This document shows, piece after piece, positions 42,591 to 48,900 of a stretch of DNA of 64,000 nt. Source of the DNA: Ruminococcaceae bacterium YRB3002. GTDB taxonomy: Bacteria; Bacillota; Clostridia; Saccharofermentanales; Saccharofermentanaceae. The notes under the pieces are model-generated. The model was not told the DNA's origin and ran no database searches. It worked only from the letters and a program-made list of their open reading frames with translations. Location of the stretch: NCBI GenBank assembly GCA_900099715.1, contig FMTG01000008.1, positions 1 through 64,000 on the forward strand, read 5' to 3'. The first letter of the stretch is position 1; every line of letters starts with the position of its first letter. The position numbers were made by a program, and so were the translations under genes.

Positions 42591-42686
42591 GAAGCGAGAA
42601 CGAACATTTTGTGCTGGAAGTTGCGCACAAGCGAAGCGCGGAGCACCTGTTCGAACCAGCACAAAATCGTGCGTTTGAGCCCTGGT
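42591..42686 (-). repeat. 96-bp spacer repeat, copy 1
   Basis: Identical except for one base to 43288-43383. Inside, ATTTTGTGCTGG (42606-42617) and CCAGCACAAAAT (42656-42667) are exact complements, so the transcript can form a long hairpin between tRNA-Leu(CAG) and tRNA-Ala. Confidence 0.9.
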
Positions 42687-42758
42687 GTCCCCGGTCGGAT
42701 TCGAACCGACAAGAAAACGCTCCTGAGGCGTTTATGTCTGCCGTTGCATCACGGGAAC
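42683..42758 (-). tRNA. tRNA-Leu(CAG), short variable loop
   Basis: Acceptor GTTCCCG/CGGGGAC, A73, CCA encoded, stem AACGC/GCGTT around loop CTCAGGA. The D-arm (ATG...GGCAGACAT) is leucine-like. The variable region is only TTCTT, where leucine tRNAs normally carry a long arm. Confidence 0.88.
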
Positions 42759-42761
42759 GTT

Positions 42762-42837
42762 TGGTGACGCTTCAGAGGATCGAACTCTGATTTCCGGACT
42801 GAGAATCCGGTTTCCTGGCCATTTAGAAGAAAGCGCC
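42762..42837 (-). tRNA. tRNA-Glu(CTC)
   Basis: Acceptor GGCGCTT/AAGCGTC, stem CCGGA/TCCGG around loop TTCTCAG, T-loop TTCGATC, CCA encoded. Confidence 0.9.
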
Positions 42838-42838
42838 A

Positions 42839-42913
42839 TGGCGGTCACACGGGGAGTTGAACCCCGATCCTCCGGCTGACAACCGGATATAATATCCGCT
42901 ATACGATGCGACC
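42839..42913 (-). tRNA. tRNA-Asp(GTC)
   Basis: Acceptor GGTCGCA/TGTGACC with G73, stem TCCGG/CCGGA around loop TTGTCAG, T-loop TTCAACT, CCA encoded; one base separates it from tRNA-Glu(CTC). Confidence 0.92.
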
Positions 42914-42919
42914 GTAATC

Positions 42920-42996
42920 TGGTGCCCGATCAGGGAGTCGAACCCTGAAGCAGCTGGTTTTGAATCAGCCGTGTCTGCCAATTGCACCAATCGGAC
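42920..42996 (-). tRNA. tRNA-Leu(CAA), short variable loop
   Basis: Acceptor GTCCGAT/ATCGGGC, A73, CCA encoded. Loop TTCAAAA gives anticodon CAA (stem with one A-C mismatch). The D-arm has the leucine-like GGCAGACAC, but the variable region is just TGCTT. Confidence 0.87.
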
Positions 42997-42999
42997 ATT

Positions 43000-43076
43000 T
43001 GGTTGGAACACAGGGACTCGAACCCTGAACCTTCGGCTTATAAGGCCGATGCTCTCACCGGTTGAGCTATGTTCCA
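43000..43076 (-). tRNA. tRNA-Ile(TAT)
   Basis: Acceptor TGGAACA/TGTTCCA, A73, CCA encoded. Stem TCGGC/GCCGA encloses CTTATAA, giving anticodon UAU for the AUA codon. Most bacteria read AUA with a CAU tRNA modified by TilS, so a UAU gene is uncommon. Confidence 0.88.
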
Positions 43077-43150
43077 TGGTCGTAGCGAAGTGAATTGAAC
43101 ACTTATTAACCGCGTATCAGACGGTTTTCCTGCCGTTGAAAGACGCTACG
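43077..43150 (-). tRNA. tRNA-Ile(GAT)
   Basis: Acceptor CGTAGCG/CGCTACG, A73, CCA encoded, stem ACCGT/GCGGT around loop CTGATAC, T-arm AAGTG-TTCAATT-CACTT. The D-stem has only three pairs. Confidence 0.85.
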
Positions 43151-43313
43151 AAGCGAGAACGCACATTTTGTGCTGAGAAGTGAGGAAGGACAATTTGTGC
43201 TATGAGTTCCGCTTCCTTGAAGCGAGAACGCACATTTTGTGCTGAGAAGTGAGGAAGGACAATTTGTGCTATGAGTTCCGCTTCCTCGAAGCGAGAACGC
43301 ACATTTTGTGCTG
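43150..43313. repeat. 69-bp tandem spacer repeats
   Basis: Copies start at 43150, 43219 and 43288 with an exact 69-bp period; the first two differ at one base and the third diverges after GTGCTG into the 96-bp spacer repeat. A shorter related piece (GAAGCGAGGAAGGA) occurs near 42088. Confidence 0.92.
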
Positions 43314-43383
43314 GAAGTTGCGCACAAGCGAAGCGCGGAGCACCTGTTCGAACCAGCACAAAATCGTGCGTTTGAGCCCTGGT
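43288..43383 (-). repeat. 96-bp spacer repeat, copy 2
   Basis: Matches 42591-42686 at 95 of 96 positions, including both hairpin arms. It precedes tRNA-Leu(AAG) in the same way as copy 1 precedes tRNA-Leu(CAG), which suggests duplication of a tRNA-Leu plus spacer unit. Confidence 0.92.
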
Positions 43384-43457
43384 AGCCCCGGCGGGATTCG
43401 AACCCGCAAACCCTGCATCCTTAGTGCAGTGCATATGCCAGATTCTGCTACGGGGCC
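43380..43457 (-). tRNA. tRNA-Leu(AAG), short variable loop
   Basis: Acceptor GGCCCCG/CGGGGCT, A73, CCA encoded, stem CTGCA/TGCAG around loop CTAAGGA. D-arm GCA/TGC with loop GAATCTGGCATA. Variable region GGTTT only. Confidence 0.87.
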
Positions 43458-43463
43458 AATTTG

Positions 43464-43537
43464 TCTCCCGAACGGGGATCGAACCCGTATGCCCCGGTTT
43501 TTAAGACCGTTTCGTATGCCAGTTCCGACACCGGGAG
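43464..43537 (-). tRNA. tRNA-Leu(TAA), short variable loop
   Basis: Acceptor CTCCCGG/TCGGGAG with A73; the genomic 3' end reads CAA rather than CCA, so the tail would be added by enzyme. Loop CTTAAAA gives anticodon TAA. D-arm TCG/CGA, variable region GGCAT. Confidence 0.85.
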
Positions 43538-43672
43538 TTATTAAAACGCTGAGATATTGACGTTTGACCATAGTATTCTCCGCCGTTGGAGGCGGTCTAT
43601 CACACGGCCGATTAAGCCGTAACTATGATGAACACCGCTTTTGCGAAAAACGGCAAAATCTTACGCAAGACC

Positions 43673-43810
43673 TTATAGATTTTCTTTGGGCACATTCTTC
43701 CTTGCGGGATTCACAGCTTGCATCACTGTTAGAGTTGCACTTACTTGTACTTTCTCCTGCTCCGCTTTGCGGGCTCGGCAGGCCACCATATTACAGATGG
43801 ATAAGTTCAT
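43673..43810 (-). CDS. Possible 45-residue small protein in tRNA array
   Basis: The frame starts MNLSICNMVACRARKAEQEK and runs to a TAA at 43673. It is basic and soluble. No clear ribosome site is present, so it may be chance. Confidence 0.25.
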   Translation of the reverse strand: MNLSICNMVACRARKAEQEKVQVSATLTVMQAVNPARKNVPKENL

Positions 43811-43845
43811 TTTCAGTCTTGCGTGGCAAGCTCTTTTGCTTGAGG

Positions 43846-43917
43846 TGGGTATTGCCGGATTCGAACCGGCAGCTTTACGTTCTTATGCGTACACTCTTAC
43901 CATTGAGCTAAATACAC
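43846..43917 (-). pseudogene. Degenerate tRNA-like sequence
   Basis: It keeps a D-arm (GCTC-AATGGTAA-GAGT), a perfect T-arm (GCCGG-TTCGAAT-CCGGC) and most of an acceptor (GTGTATT/AATACCC, one mismatch), but the anticodon arm is one base short: TACG/CGTA around the eight bases CATAAGAA. It is probably a decayed tRNA. Confidence 0.55.
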
Positions 43918-44401
43918 CTGCTCTTCGTTGACTACGAGGCTTGCCTCTGGACATCGGTACCTTTTGGGTATCGCCCATCCTCCGCAGTCATGCTCATCTT
44001 GTTATCGACTTGCCCGGTTATTTCCTGCATATCTTTCGACTTAGCTTTCCATAACCGTTACTCCAACACTAACTTTTACGAAGCTCGTATCAGAGAACTA
44101 CAGACTCTCTTTCCGTTTCCGGATACCCGGCATATCTCAATACCGTCTCCCGATCATTCCTCTCCGCAGTTGCTCTCGAGGAGTCAGATCAGAAGTAAGT
44201 CTTATAGGTTTTCCGTTGTACTGTATTACTACAGTCGCAGGGCGGTGAAGAAGCCGCACCCGCTTTATCCCTGTTGCCAGGTTTATCTGATGACCCGAGA
44301 CCGGCCAATTATCTTCAGGCACTTTGAAATTTCTTTTGAGTCCTCCGGAGCGCGAGTATCGGATCTTGAGTGTTGTTTTTTCGCGCTGCTCAGAGGACCT
44401 G

Positions 44402-44477
44402 TGGTGGACCAGGTTGGTTACGCTCCAACTCCTTCTGGGCTTCAACCAGACGCTTCTACTAAGTTAGCTTCCGGTCC
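44402..44477 (-). tRNA. tRNA-Phe(GAA), unusual T-loop
   Basis: Acceptor GGACCGG/CTGGTCC, A73, CCA encoded, stem TCTGG/CCAGA around loop TTGAAGC. The T-stem GTTGG/CCAAC is perfect, but its loop reads AGCGTAA, almost the same as in tRNA-Tyr of this array, and the D-loop (AACTTAGTAGA) lacks the usual GG. Confidence 0.82.
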
Positions 44478-44483
44478 GTAACA

Positions 44484-44559
44484 GGGGATAAAGGAAGTGC
44501 CTGTTTCCGATATCCCCTCAGAGGTTTATAAAGAGTGCCTGTTTCCTTATAAGCCTCTG
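44484..44559 (-). ncRNA. Two tandem hairpins with the same loop
   Basis: Hairpin A (44484-44517) has arms GGGGATA/TATCCCC, hairpin B (44519-44559) arms CAGAGG/CCTCTG plus TTATAA. On the minus strand both expose GGAAACAGGCACT. They lie between tRNA-Asn and tRNA-Phe and would be part of the array transcript. The loop of A is complementary over 12 bases to a predicted short RNA at 44934-45020. Confidence 0.55.
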
Positions 44560-44562
44560 TTG

Positions 44563-44636
44563 TGGCTCCCCCGGGAAGAATCGAACTTCCATTAACTGAT
44601 TAACAGTCAGCCATCCTACCTTTAAATGACAGGGGA
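44563..44636 (-). tRNA. tRNA-Asn(GTT)
   Basis: Acceptor TCCCCTG/CGGGGGA with G73, stem GCTGA/TCAGT around loop CTGTTAA, T-loop TTCGATT, CCA encoded. It is the first gene of the array in transcription order. Confidence 0.92.
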
Positions 44637-44667
44637 ATAATGAGTATATTCAGTTGTCAAGTTTCAA

Positions 44668-44708
44668 TAAAAATCGCCCGGGAATTCTGTGGGATTCTCG
44701 GACGATCT
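44668..44708 (-). terminator. Terminator upstream of the tRNA array
   Basis: Minus-strand ATCGTCC and GGGCGAT pair, with a further GAAT/ATTC step inside, followed by TTTTTATT. It ends the transcript carrying the 49-codon frame at 44751..44900. Confidence 0.7.
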
Positions 44709-44750
44709 TAATGTGTTTCTGTTGCCGCAAAACGCGCACTGATCAGAAGA

Positions 44751-44900
44751 TCAACATCGCAATCGTCCTATACGCTCAATAAAGCTTCCATTATCCTGCA
44801 GATCACAATAGGAATCCGATAGAACAGGCATTATTGAGCGGAGCGTATCGAGTTCATACGCTTTGACGCTTATATTAGAATGTCTCTTCAACATAGTCAT
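44751..44900 (-). CDS. Possible 49-residue small protein
   Basis: From the ATG at 44900 the frame reads MTMLKRHSNISVKAYELDTL and continues RSIMPVLSDSYCDLQDNGSFIERIGRLRC. AAGG precedes the ATG by four bases. The DNA also forms strong hairpins (AGCGTAT/ATACGCT and CGCTCAATAA/TTATTGAGCG), so it could instead be a structured RNA ending at the terminator at 44668. No family recognised. Confidence 0.4.
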   Translation of the reverse strand: MTMLKRHSNISVKAYELDTLRSIMPVLSDSYCDLQDNGSFIERIGRLRC

Positions 44901-44933
44901 ATGCCTTACCGTTTTCCTTTCATGTTATTCTGC

Positions 44934-45020
44934 AAAAAAAATAGGAAGCGCTCTGAGATCTGACAATATCAGAAGTATTCTTCTGGGAGTCAGATGTCGG
45001 ACAGGCACTTCCTTCATCTG
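44934..45020 (-). ncRNA. Predicted short RNA or attenuated leader
   Basis: A promoter (TTGCAA at 45049-45054, extended -10 TGCTACAAT at 45027-45032) would start near 45020. About 85 bases later AGGAAG...CTTCCT closes a hairpin followed by eight T residues. Inner stems TCTGAC/GTCAGA and CAGAAG/CTTCTG are perfect. The 5' part carries GGAAGTGCCTGT, complementary to the tandem hairpin loops at 44484-44559. A 30-codon frame from an ATG near 45014 passes through the terminator, so leader-peptide attenuation of the downstream frame is an alternative. Confidence 0.55.
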
Positions 45021-45176
45021 TTCGCTATTGTAGCATGTGTTTCTGATTTTGCAAGTGGTTTTTTGAGATTTTGCAAAACTATTTTTAAAACCCGAAGATG
45101 CAGTGATTACAGGCATTTGCGGGCTCTTTATTTGCTTCAAGAATTATAATAATTATAAGAGCAAAAATGCTTCTGA

Positions 45177-45404
45177 TCACCCGGCATCGCTCAGCCATTT
45201 CATATCCAGTTTTTTGTTGTTCTTCACACAATCGACCAGATAGAGATTGATCAGAGTCTGGTAAGGGATCCCTGTGCGGCCCGCCTCTTCCTTGAAGTAA
45301 TCTATGACCATAGGAGATACCTTGATCGTTATCTGCTTCTTGAGTTCTTTGGCATAGGGGTTCTTCCTCGGGTTCAGTTGTTCGATATCATATTCCTCCA
45401 GCAT
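45177..45404 (-). CDS. brnA: BrnA-type antitoxin (CopG-like)
   Basis: The 75-residue protein ends in a ribbon-helix-helix (QITIKVSPMVIDYFKEEAGRTGIPYQTLINLYLVDCV), the DNA-binding form of antitoxins paired with BrnT. It overlaps the toxin gene by 17 bases, so the two are coupled and toxin comes first, as in known brnTA operons. It is expected to bind BrnT and repress the operon. Confidence 0.82.
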   Translation of the reverse strand: MLEEYDIEQLNPRKNPYAKELKKQITIKVSPMVIDYFKEEAGRTGIPYQTLINLYLVDCVKNNKKLDMKWLSDAG

Positions 45405-45672
45405 ATACTGATTCCTCCTTTCTGGTCGCTTTCCTTGCAGATATGATCCTTATTCTGCTGTCATCTTCTCTATAGCAGTGTGACACAATAAGCAGATTCG
45501 GAACAGCACTCATTCCTATGATAAGAAACCTACGCTCATCGATCGAGTGCTCAGGATCATCGAATAATATAGCTCTGTCATCAAAGAACACCGTGCTTGC
45601 CTCCTCAAAGGAAACACCATGTTTATTTTGATTTATCCTGTTCTTGTTCTCATCCCATTCGAAAGCAATCAT
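45388..45672 (-). CDS. brnT: BrnT-family toxin
   Basis: A 94-residue RelE-fold ribonuclease toxin: FEWDENKNRINQNKHGVSFEEASTVF is the BrnT start motif, and DERRFLIIG and RIRIISARKATRKEESVY supply the conserved histidine-replaced and arginine-rich catalytic end. Known BrnT arrests growth by cutting RNA. All key basic residues appear intact. Confidence 0.88.
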   Translation of the reverse strand: MIAFEWDENKNRINQNKHGVSFEEASTVFFDDRAILFDDPEHSIDERRFLIIGMSAVPNLLIVSHCYREDDSRIRIISARKATRKEESVYAGGI

Positions 45673-45820
45673 GATAGCTCCCTTCGAGCAGGATACATTA
45701 ATTATAACATAATTACTTTATAACTCAACGCATACTGCCCATTTTATATTTATACAAACAATTTGTATTATCGAACCAGCAAAGTAAATTATAAGGCGTG
45801 TTTCCACGCCTTGGCTGTTA

Positions 45821-46162
45821 TCATTCGGTATCACTCAGCGCATCCAGATATCCGATCAGCCTGTCCTTCATGCTCTTGTCCAGCTTCCTGTATTCTGTCA
45901 GGATCATAAACTCCTCGCTGTCCTTATAGACCGTCAGATAATCAACATTAAGACTGTCATTCCGTTCCGCCCCTGATATGAGATAGTACGGATCCACGTT
46001 CAGTGTATCGCATATAACCTGAAGCTTATCCAGCGAGGGATTCTGCTTCTTCCCGCGCCAGCTGCTCATCGTACTCTGGGGTATCCCCGTCTTCTGCGAG
46101 AATTCCTTCTGTGTCATTCCCCGGTCATGGATAAGGATCAGAACGCGTTCACCTATGGTCAT
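45821..46162 (-). CDS. XRE-family transcription regulator
   Basis: A 113-residue regulator: the HTH occupies residues 5-65 (VLILIHDRGMTQKEFSQKTGIPQSTMSSWRGKKQNPSLDKLQVICDTLNVDPYYLISG), and the acidic C-terminal tail is probably for dimerisation. Upstream of its start, TTACACATTCA occurs twice in direct repeat (about 46175-46197), a likely site for autoregulation. It stands alone. Confidence 0.8.
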   Translation of the reverse strand: MTIGERVLILIHDRGMTQKEFSQKTGIPQSTMSSWRGKKQNPSLDKLQVICDTLNVDPYYLISGAERNDSLNVDYLTVYKDSEEFMILTEYRKLDKSMKDRLIGYLDALSDTE

Positions 46163-46173
46163 AAGAAGCCTCC

Positions 46174-46198
46174 TTTACACATTCAATTACACATTCAG
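46174..46198. promoter_or_regulatory. Direct repeat upstream of XRE gene
   Basis: TTTACACATTCA and ATTACACATTCA adjoin each other just before the regulator's start codon; a plausible operator. Confidence 0.4.
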
Positions 46199-46281
46199 CA
46201 ATACGTCATTAGCGTATCTATCGTATAGTCGAATTATAACATGACAAACGTAACCTGTCCACATTTTTATCACCAGATTCA

Positions 46282-47487
46282 TCACACTTTCCTCACGAAT
46301 ACTTCGGCCACGAACCCGCCTTCGGAAGCATTATAGAACTCGACTGCGCCTTCCATTTTCTTCATGAAATAGTCAGCCAGATACAGCCCCAGTCCGCTTC
46401 CCTCACGGCCCTCCGAACCGGTGGCGCGGTAGAACTTCTGTGTCACCAGGGACAGCTCTTCTTCCGGCACTCCGGGACCTTTGTCAGATATCCTTATGAC
46501 TACGCCTTTATCCTGCCGCACATACTCCACTTCAATCGGCGTTCCGGCATACTTGAGGGAATTCCCGACGATATTGTCGATCACCTGTTCAAGGCGCAGC
46601 GGATCGAAGTACAAAAGGCACTCGGGCAATTCTCCCTTAACAGTTATCTCGCCCACATCATGAAGATTATCCACCATAGTTCCGATCAGCAGAGACGATT
46701 CTTCGCGGGGCTCTACTTTAAGCTCCGAAGCCTCAGCAAGTGAGGCGCTCATCATGTTGGAGATCAGGGTGTCTATGGTCGCTGCTTTCGCGCGGATGAC
46801 AGCGGTCTTGGACGTGACTTCGGGGGTCGGATTCTTCACTTCGAGGACCTCGCATGTAGCCGAGATCGTAGCAAGCGGCGTCCTTATGTCGTGTGATATC
46901 TCAGCGAGCATCTCCTGCTTTGCTTTCTGCATGGAAGCCTCCTTGGCGCGGGCATTCTTGAGCTCGGTACGCATGATATCAAAACTCTCCGTAAACCCTC
47001 CGAAAAAATCGTTCCTCCCCATCGCCAGCGGGAAATCAAGATTGCCCCTTGCCACCTCACCGGCAAACTTGTGAAGCTTCTTGAACGGTCTTATGTAAGT
47101 GATGTAAACATATACAAGAAGAACAGTTCCGGCACACGCAACAGCACCCCAGATGATCATCATCCGCGTGAGCATATTGCGCTCCGTTACGGCGTCCCTT
47201 GCCGACTGGTCATCCCACACAGCCTTGCCTGTTACGACACCATCCTGAACGATATCCATGACAAGCGCACCAGATCTGTAGAAACTGTTAATTCTGGCTT
47301 CATAATCCCTGTCCGTACACCATACCACGCTGCATCCGTCAGGAACTGCACCGCCACCGGCAATGGCATTTACCTGGGTGTTGTAGTAGACCATATCCCG
47401 GTCTGTCACGGACGGCTTTAATAACATGGGGATCAGACATAACCCGAGGAGCAAGATCCAGCATATGACCACGATCCTGAACTTCAT
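46282..47487 (-). CDS. Sensor histidine kinase
   Basis: A 401-residue membrane kinase. Two helices (about 5-25 and 110-135) flank a small outer domain of some 85 residues; a HAMP segment follows (IRPFKKLHKFAGEVARGNLDFPL). The H-box is EISHDIRTPLATISATCEVLE, the N-box NIVGNSLKYAGTPI, then DKGPGVPEEE and GSGLGLYLA. The ATG at 47487 lies six bases after the response-regulator stop, with GGAG upstream. The signal is unknown. Confidence 0.9.
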   Translation of the reverse strand: MKFRIVVICWILLLGLCLIPMLLKPSVTDRDMVYYNTQVNAIAGGGAVPDGCSVVWCTDRDYEARINSFYRSGALVMDIVQDGVVTGKAVWDDQSARDAVTERNMLTRMMIIWGAVACAGTVLLVYVYITYIRPFKKLHKFAGEVARGNLDFPLAMGRNDFFGGFTESFDIMRTELKNARAKEASMQKAKQEMLAEISHDIRTPLATISATCEVLEVKNPTPEVTSKTAVIRAKAATIDTLISNMMSASLAEASELKVEPREESSLLIGTMVDNLHDVGEITVKGELPECLLYFDPLRLEQVIDNIVGNSLKYAGTPIEVEYVRQDKGVVIRISDKGPGVPEEELSLVTQKFYRATGSEGREGSGLGLYLADYFMKKMEGAVEFYNASEGGFVAEVFVRKV

Positions 47488-47491
47488 CGGA

Positions 47492-48175
47492 TCACATCTC
47501 CAGCATATATCCTGTACCCCATATAGTCTTGATGTATCTGGGGTTGTTGGGGTCCTGCTCGATCTTCTCACGCAGGCGTCTGATATGCACGTTCAGCGTG
47601 CCGTCGCTGTAGAAGGAATCTCCCCACACGGCCTCGAAGATCTCGTTCTTGGTAACAATGGTATTGCGGTGTTCGTACAAATATTCCATGAGAGCGAATT
47701 CACGCGCTTTCAGCTGGATCTTCTGACCATCGATAGTGACGCTCATAGTAGCGCGGTCGATGGGTGAAGATTCTGTTTTTGTGACCACATCAGAAGTTCC
47801 CTGAGCCAATGAAGTATTACGTCTCAATATTACCTTGACCTTGGCCAGCAGCACGCTGAGTGTATACGGTTTCTTCACATAATCATCGCCGCCGATATTG
47901 AGTGCGATCAGCACGTCGTCGTCGCTCTGGCGGGCGCTGATAAAGAGGATCGGCATATCCGAATCCTCACGTATCTTTTTGCACAGTTCGAAGCCGCTCT
48001 GATCGCCCAGGTTCACGTCCAGCAGCACAATATCGCAAGTGTTCTCAGCCAGAAAACCCAGACACGAATCCCTGTCATTCGCCACGAACGAACTCACACC
48101 GAACATCTCGAAATACTCGGCCGTCATCTTCGTCAGTTCAACTTCATCATCAACTATCAGGCAGTTATAATGCAT
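47492..48175 (-). CDS. OmpR-family response regulator
   Basis: A 227-residue regulator. The receiver has the acidic pair (VDDE), the phosphorylated aspartate in DIVLLDVNLGDQ, ISAR and KKPY. The C-terminal winged helix includes REFALMEYLYEHRNTIVTKNEIFEAVWG and LNVHIRRLREKIE. It is followed by its kinase. It is a candidate for binding the paired GTTAAG repeats found at 33.9 and 38.0 kb, though that link is inference. Confidence 0.92.
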   Translation of the reverse strand: MHYNCLIVDDEVELTKMTAEYFEMFGVSSFVANDRDSCLGFLAENTCDIVLLDVNLGDQSGFELCKKIREDSDMPILFISARQSDDDVLIALNIGGDDYVKKPYTLSVLLAKVKVILRRNTSLAQGTSDVVTKTESSPIDRATMSVTIDGQKIQLKAREFALMEYLYEHRNTIVTKNEIFEAVWGDSFYSDGTLNVHIRRLREKIEQDPNNPRYIKTIWGTGYMLEM

Positions 48176-48182
48176 AACTCGA

Positions 48183-48821
48183 TTATAACATAGCGTAGAT
48201 GTCTTCCACCGTCTCCGCTATCTTATTTACACCGCAGGCCGCAAGCTCTTCCCGCGTTCCGAATCCGTAGAGAACACCGATGCATTCGATGCCCACATCT
48301 GCCGCCCCCTGTGCGTCAAAGTGGGTATCTCCTATCAGTACAACCTTCTTCTTATCGGGGTTTCCGGTCCTGACAAAGAATTCCTCGAGGACCTCTTTCT
48401 TTGTGGTAATACGGCCGTCTGCGGTCGCGCCGCAGATCATGTCAAAGTGCCTTGCAAGACCATTACGTTCCAGAACGTCTATAGCGGCACTCTCCAGCTT
48501 GGATGTGGTGACGGCCAGTTTTTTGCCGTCTGCTCTGATCTTGTCGAGAAGTTCGTTCAGACCGTCGTAAGGACGGTTCTCGTAAAGACCACCGCCGAGA
48601 TAGTACTCCCTGTAGATCTCTATTGCCTTATCGCACTGCGCTTCATCAAAATCATAAAAATGTGTAAAAGAATACACCAGCGGCGGCCCGATAAAGCAGG
48701 TCAGGTCCTTAAGCTCCGCTTCGATCCCGAATGCTCTTAACGCGATCTGCACGCCTTTTGTAACGCCCTCCGACGTATCGGACAGGGTGCCGTCTAAGTC
48801 AAATAAGATGTAATCATACAT
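48183..48821 (-). CDS. HAD-superfamily phosphatase, Gph-like
   Basis: A 212-residue hydrolase with the HAD motifs in order: DLDGTLSDTSEG (nucleophile and acid/base aspartates), VTTSK, and KKKVVLIGDTHFDAQGA. The inserted helical cap (FIGPPLVYSFTHFYDFDEAQCDKAIEIYREYY) is of the phosphoglycolate-phosphatase group. Substrate uncertain. It precedes the response regulator by seven bases. Confidence 0.85.
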   Translation of the reverse strand: MYDYILFDLDGTLSDTSEGVTKGVQIALRAFGIEAELKDLTCFIGPPLVYSFTHFYDFDEAQCDKAIEIYREYYLGGGLYENRPYDGLNELLDKIRADGKKLAVTTSKLESAAIDVLERNGLARHFDMICGATADGRITTKKEVLEEFFVRTGNPDKKKVVLIGDTHFDAQGAADVGIECIGVLYGFGTREELAACGVNKIAETVEDIYAML

Positions 48822-48867
48822 GGAGATTTGTGCTCCTTGAGAGTTTTATCTACGCAATGATAACATC

Positions 48868-48900
48868 TCATCACAGAAATGTGAAATGGGGACGCGTTCC
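48868..48900. repeat. Third copy of the ATGTGAAATGGGGACG repeat
   Basis: AAATGTGAAATGGGGACGCGTTCC lies directly after the sigma-factor stop codon. It matches the terminal repeats of the element at 57094-57655 apart from a two-base insertion (CGCG for CG). Confidence 0.7.

Larger units (their letters stand above)
43541..44401. other. Spacer region with tRNA-like and small-frame content
   Basis: This 860-bp gap in the array holds a degenerate tRNA (43846..43917), a 45-codon frame (43673..43810) and a GC-rich hairpin pair near 43575-43620 (CCGCC/GGCGG and ACGGC/GCCGT). On the minus strand a longer frame (44137..44399) reads plausible protein (GLKRNFKVPEDNWPVSGHQ) but has no ATG or ribosome site before it overlaps tRNA-Phe. 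No known family was recognised. Confidence 0.5.

Noticed and set aside
43564-43630. tRNA-like hairpins (ACGGC/GCCGT and CCGCC/GGCGG) between CATAGT and ACTATG
   Set aside because: There is no T-arm, the anticodon-like loop has six bases, and the total length is about 65; it cannot be folded as a normal tRNA.
44137-44445. 102-codon minus-strand frame with plausible protein sequence
   Set aside because: Its only ATG lies inside tRNA-Phe and there is no later start with a ribosome site; kept only as a note in the gap description.
43990-44481. Long open frame on the plus strand across the tRNA array
   Set aside because: It runs antisense through tRNA-Phe and the spacer, has no ribosome site and no protein-like motif.
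28479-44860. AACTCGATACGCT shared between the guaA-side spacer and the region upstream of the tRNA array
   Set aside because: A 13-base match in a 64-kb window is expected by chance several times.
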